NCBI GenBank assembly: GCA_003150315.1
Contig: QAML01000101.1
Location: 68,623-103,832 of the forward strand
Origin: Prevotellaceae bacterium
GTDB taxonomy: Bacteria > Bacteroidota > Bacteroidia > Bacteroidales > Bacteroidaceae
DNA: 35,210 nt
Reading direction: 5' to 3'
The notes below the pieces were generated by a model that saw only the letters and a list, made by a program, of their open reading frames with translations, did not search any database and was not told the origin of the DNA. The translations under genes and the position numbers were made by a program. Every line of letters starts with the position of its first letter. Within the stretch, counting starts at the first letter, position 1. Shown piece by piece: positions 32,438 through 35,210 of this stretch.

Positions 32438-34102
32438 ATGATAAATAGGTTTTTTATTGCATGTTTCATGTTTATTGGAATGTGTGTGAGTAGCTATGCG
32501 CAAAAAACGGTTTTCGTATCAGATTTCGGAGCAATACCAAACGATAATAAAGATGATGCCGTTGCGTTGCGTAAAGCTGCGGAATATGTTCGTAACAACG
32601 AAGGAACAGTCCTTGTCTTTTCCTCTGGTACTTATATTTTGCACGATGATAAAGCGGTGGAATTGGAAAATACGGTAATGTCCGGAGCCTATGGTCAGAA
32701 TCCCGAGAGGAAAATGTTCATTCCTTATCACGACTATGTGCGAGGACTTGATTTTACAGGGGCAAAAAATGCTACGATAATGGCAAACGGAGCTACATTA
32801 CTTCTTGACGGTTGGATGGAAGGTGTATCCTTAGAAAAGACAAACAATTCCAAAATCAAAGGACTTTGCATAGATTTTTTGCGAAAACCAATGTCGGAAG
32901 GGATAATAACCGACATACAAAATGATAACTATACCGTTTATTTCGATAAACCTGCACGCGAAATTACGATGGGTACACCTTTTCCCCGTGTAAATATATG
33001 GGACAATAAAATAGACGGTCATTATCGCGATACACATGGAATGAATCGCGAAGCAGTGGTTGCCCCGAATACGGTACGGTTTAAGGGACAATTACCAAAG
33101 TATCTTGTTGGAGCAACAGTAGGTGCGCCACATACATTTCACTATCGTCCTGCGATATTCATTCACGAAAGTGTGAACACTACTCTTGATAATGTAACGA
33201 TAAACGGCAACTGCGGAATGGGCATTGTAGGATTCCATACAAATACCGTAACAATGAATCATCTGAACGTTGTTCCTGCAAGTGGTTTCAAGTTCAGCAC
33301 CAATACGGACGCTACGCATTTTGCTGCCTGCGAAGGGAAAATAACGTTTGATCATTGCACTTTTTACGGAGAGGGAGATGATGCCACGAATGTACATGGT
33401 TATTATCACGATATAACAGCCGTGGAAGGAAACATGGTTACGCTTGAATTAAAAGCTCCTACGTTTACTCATGCTCAAATGTCAGATTTACCAAGGGTAG
33501 GGGATGTTATGACACTTGTAAGGATTGCGGATTTGGTTCCTGTCGGCAATTTCAAGGTAAGGAGCGTTGAACATAAAGAAAAAGAAGTTCCTTTTAGTAT
33601 TGAGGTTGACGGAAAGCTTCCTGCAAACTTCAAAGATTATTATTTCATCAATTCCACGTTGATGCCACATGTCGTTTTTCAAAATTGTGTGGATTGGGGA
33701 CATATGGCGCGCGGAATATTGCTGAAAACAACAGGAGGAGCTTTAATACAAAACAATGTATTCCAAGGCTTGACGCATTCGGCTATTGCGCTAAGTAGTG
33801 AAGCTAATTGGAAAGAGGGTTGGCACAGCAAGAATGTCGTTATTCGTAACAACAAAATTATGAATTGTGCCGTTAACGGCGATTATCACGGCGCGGGAAT
33901 TGCGTTGAATATTATTGCAGACGATGTGAAGAATGCAAAACTTCATGAGAATATTGTAATAGAAGGCAACGAAATAACTTCGTGTACTGAAAGCGAGTGC
34001 GGCATTCTTGTAAGTAATGCCCGAAAAGTAAAAGTACGCAATAATATAATAAAAGGCTGCAAGAAAGAACTCTTTATAGAAAATGCCGAAGTTACGAAAT
34101 AA
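32438..34102 (+). CDS. Secreted right-handed beta-helix galactosidase, GH110-like
   Basis: A 554-residue secreted protein with a signal peptide (MINRFFIACFMFIGMCVSSYA, cut before QKTVF). It has the parallel beta-helix pattern of many short strands with N-rich turns (NVVIRNNKIMNC, NIVIEGNEITSC, KVRNNIIKGC). TDATHFAACEGKITFDHC (Asp291 onward) and EGDDATNVHG (Asp314-Asp315) match what I remember of glycoside hydrolase family 110, alpha-1,3-galactosidases that remove terminal galactose, including the blood group B determinant. FGAIPNDNKDDAVALRKA near the N-terminus is the general pectate-lyase-like opening. It follows queE by 35 bp and may read from the same promoter or one of its own. The family call is moderate; another polysaccharide-acting beta-helix enzyme is the alternative. 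Confidence 0.8.
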   Translation: MINRFFIACFMFIGMCVSSYAQKTVFVSDFGAIPNDNKDDAVALRKAAEYVRNNEGTVLVFSSGTYILHDDKAVELENTVMSGAYGQNPERKMFIPYHDYVRGLDFTGAKNATIMANGATLLLDGWMEGVSLEKTNNSKIKGLCIDFLRKPMSEGIITDIQNDNYTVYFDKPAREITMGTPFPRVNIWDNKIDGHYRDTHGMNREAVVAPNTVRFKGQLPKYLVGATVGAPHTFHYRPAIFIHESVNTTLDNVTINGNCGMGIVGFHTNTVTMNHLNVVPASGFKFSTNTDATHFAACEGKITFDHCTFYGEGDDATNVHGYYHDITAVEGNMVTLELKAPTFTHAQMSDLPRVGDVMTLVRIADLVPVGNFKVRSVEHKEKEVPFSIEVDGKLPANFKDYYFINSTLMPHVVFQNCVDWGHMARGILLKTTGGALIQNNVFQGLTHSAIALSSEANWKEGWHSKNVVIRNNKIMNCAVNGDYHGAGIALNIIADDVKNAKLHENIVIEGNEITSCTESECGILVSNARKVKVRNNIIKGCKKELFIENAEVTK

Positions 34103-34122
34103 TCGGTAGGTGTTATTACAGA

Positions 34123-34177
34123 AAAACAAAACTCGTTGCACAATACGGTTAAAACCAAGTGCAACGAGTTTTGTTTT
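34123..34177. terminator. Bidirectional terminator between GH110-like and DUF4494 genes
   Basis: A perfect 19-bp stem (34123-34141 with 34159-34177) with a 17-nt loop. Its outer ends are A-rich on the left and T-rich on the right, so each strand sees a T-rich tract after the stem. It serves two convergent genes. Confidence 0.9.
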
Positions 34178-34194
34178 ATATTACTATTGAACTT

Positions 34195-34758
34195 TTATTT
34201 TTCGGGTGTTCCCAATACAGGATTCTCGCCAAGATATTTGTAGCTGAAGTTCTTGCCTTTTGCGGAAGGGAACTGAGAACGCAAATCCACGTCCTGACGA
34301 TTGCGCAGATGCTGAATTATTCGTGAATAACACTCTTGGGGATTCGCTGCTTTTACTTGAGCAACAAACAATGTGTCGCGATATTGGAATTTGCCGGTTC
34401 CGGGAATGGGAATTACGCGCTTGAAAGTCAGAGAACCTTCGTACCATCCAGGTTTCTCCTCGTTCAATTCCATTTGGCGTTCGTTCTTTATTTGACTGCT
34501 TACGCTTTGTTGCCCTTTTTTGTTATTGGCTTTGAATTCTTCCATCGTTTCTGCCGTGGTTTTAATGACAATGAAGTAAACCTTAGGCATGATTTTGTAT
34601 CTTTTGGGATACACAACCGTACTTTCGGCAAAGGCTTTCAAATCCTTTTTCATTGCATTGTCAATGTGCACATCGGGTATGGAAGCAAGAAATTCGTAAG
34701 CATCTTCTACGCTATGTACAAGAGTTTCCTGATTGAAATATCTTAAATATAAATTCAT
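34195..34758 (-). CDS. DUF4494-like hypothetical protein
   Basis: A 187-residue protein that resembles the DUF4494 family, known mainly from Bacteroidetes. No signal peptide, membrane segment or catalytic motif is visible. It shows a strand-rich core (KVYFIVIKTTAETMEEFKA, TLFVAQVKAANPQECYSRI) and a polar middle (KKGQQSVSSQIKNERQMELNEEKPGWYEG). It lies on the same strand as the tRNA array and begins 90 bp past the tRNA-Gly gene, so it could be read from the same transcript. The function is unknown. Confidence 0.8.
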   Translation of the reverse strand: MNLYLRYFNQETLVHSVEDAYEFLASIPDVHIDNAMKKDLKAFAESTVVYPKRYKIMPKVYFIVIKTTAETMEEFKANNKKGQQSVSSQIKNERQMELNEEKPGWYEGSLTFKRVIPIPGTGKFQYRDTLFVAQVKAANPQECYSRIIQHLRNRQDVDLRSQFPSAKGKNFSYKYLGENPVLGTPEK

Positions 34759-34806
34759 AAGTTGTTGTTGAAATAAAAAATAAACATAACCTAATCTTCG
34801 AAAGAT

Positions 34807-34831
34807 AAAACATTTTCAATAGCAATGTTTT
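34807..34831 (-). terminator. Possible weak terminator after the tRNA array
   Basis: An 8-bp AT-rich inverted repeat (AAAACATT with AATGTTTT), followed on the minus strand by a short T-rich stretch. The stem has only one G-C pair, so it may not terminate well. Confidence 0.3.
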
Positions 34832-34848
34832 TTCCTTTTCAAATTAGG

Positions 34849-34921
34849 AGCGGCAAACGAGACTCGGACTCGCGACCTCAACCTTGGCAAGGTTGCGCTC
34901 TACCAACTGAGCTATTGCCGC
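34849..34921 (-). tRNA. tRNA-Gly (anticodon GCC)
   Basis: A 73-nt cloverleaf: acceptor GCGGCAA/TTGCCGC, D stem GCTC/GAGC, anticodon loop TTGCCAA between CAACC and GGTTG, T loop TCCGAGT. CCA is not encoded. Confidence 0.95.
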
Positions 34922-34934
34922 ACGCTATTCGGTG

Positions 34935-35018
34935 TGAAGAGAAGGAGACTCGAACTCCCACGACACAATTGTCACTACCCCCTCAAAGTAGCGCGTCTAC
35001 CAATTCCGCCATCTCTCC
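34935..35018 (-). tRNA. tRNA-Leu (anticodon GAG)
   Basis: An 84-nt tRNA with a long variable arm. The acceptor GGAGAGA pairs with TCTCTTC with one G-T pair. The anticodon loop TTGAGGG lies between CTACT and GGTAG, giving anticodon GAG. The T loop is TTCGAGT. CCA is not encoded. Confidence 0.94.
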
Positions 35019-35039
35019 GAATATTAAGGAACTACCAGG

Positions 35040-35122
35040 TGCCCAGAACAGGACTCGAACCTGCACGTCATTTCTAACACTAGTACCTGAAACTAGCGCG
35101 TCTACCATTCCGCCACCTGGGC
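35040..35122 (-). tRNA. tRNA-Leu (anticodon CAG)
   Basis: An 83-nt tRNA with a long variable arm. The acceptor GCCCAGG pairs with TCTGGGC. The anticodon loop TTCAGGT lies between CTAGT and ACTAG, giving CAG. CCA is not encoded. It lies 21 bp upstream of tRNA-Leu(GAG) on the minus strand. Confidence 0.94.
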
Positions 35123-35144
35123 TTCCTTTGTTCAATAAATTGTG

Positions 35145-35210
35145 AGCGGCAAACGAGACTCGGACTCGCGACCTCAACCTTGGCAAGGTTGCGCTCTACC
35201 AACTGAGCTA
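35145..35210 (-). tRNA. tRNA-Gly (anticodon GCC), cut by the window end
   Basis: 66 of 73 nt are present. The visible part is identical to the tRNA-Gly at 34849-34921; the 5' acceptor strand lies outside the window. Confidence 0.93.

Noticed and set aside
34825..35145. 106-residue plus-strand frame over the tRNA genes
   Set aside because: It is the antisense reading of three complete tRNA genes, a familiar false gene (RDSDSRPQPWQGCALPTELL-type peptide).

Overview
The window looks like a piece of a Bacteroidales chromosome, most likely Prevotella-like (Prevotellaceae). Supporting signs are a low-to-moderate GC content, starts without clear Shine-Dalgarno sequences, repeated TAnnTTTG-type -7 boxes upstream of genes, a bS16 ribosomal protein with a long Ala/Glu/Lys-rich tail, a six-S1-domain RpsA, a DUF4494 protein, the YebC form that starts MGRAFEYRKATKLKRW, and the gene order DUF2520-KdsC-Maf. 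The genus is an inference from remembered family resemblance, not from a search.

Layout. Positions 1-3465 hold pheT and yebC on the minus strand. Positions 4105-11076 hold a tight five-gene plus-strand operon: a vWA-like lipoprotein, a small membrane protein, a tubulin/FtsZ-like protein, a very large protein with a C-terminal actin/Hsp70-like ATPase, and a coiled-coil protein. This is the most unusual part of the window and I do not recognise it as a characterised system. It combines a tubulin-fold and an actin-fold nucleotide switch with an envelope lipoprotein and a membrane anchor. Positions 11505-17686 hold housekeeping and metabolic genes: an OPT transporter, rpsP, threonine aldolase, a small lipoprotein and a GlmM-type phosphohexomutase. 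Positions 18000-21825 hold two adjacent broken genes, an acyltransferase with two frameshifts and a GH2 beta-galactosidase with an in-frame stop. Positions 22235-25435 hold the divergent pair mltF-like and rpsA. Positions 25870-28311 hold a minus-strand operon of a nitroreductase, a DUF2520 Rossmann protein, a KdsC-like phosphatase and Maf. Positions 28541-31331 hold a complete proline pathway, proC-proB-proA, with overlapping genes. Positions 31464-34102 hold queD, queE and a secreted GH110-like beta-helix galactosidase. Positions 34195-35210 hold a DUF4494 gene and a minus-strand tRNA array Gly-Leu-Leu-Gly, cut by the window end.

Across the window seven copies of an about 70-90 bp AT-rich palindromic element occur, only between genes. 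Each is built from AAGGC/GCCTT boxes spaced by 21 bp with one inversion. Hairpin terminators with T-runs follow yebC, rpsP, rpsA and proA, and one perfect 19-bp stem separates the convergent GH110 and DUF4494 genes.
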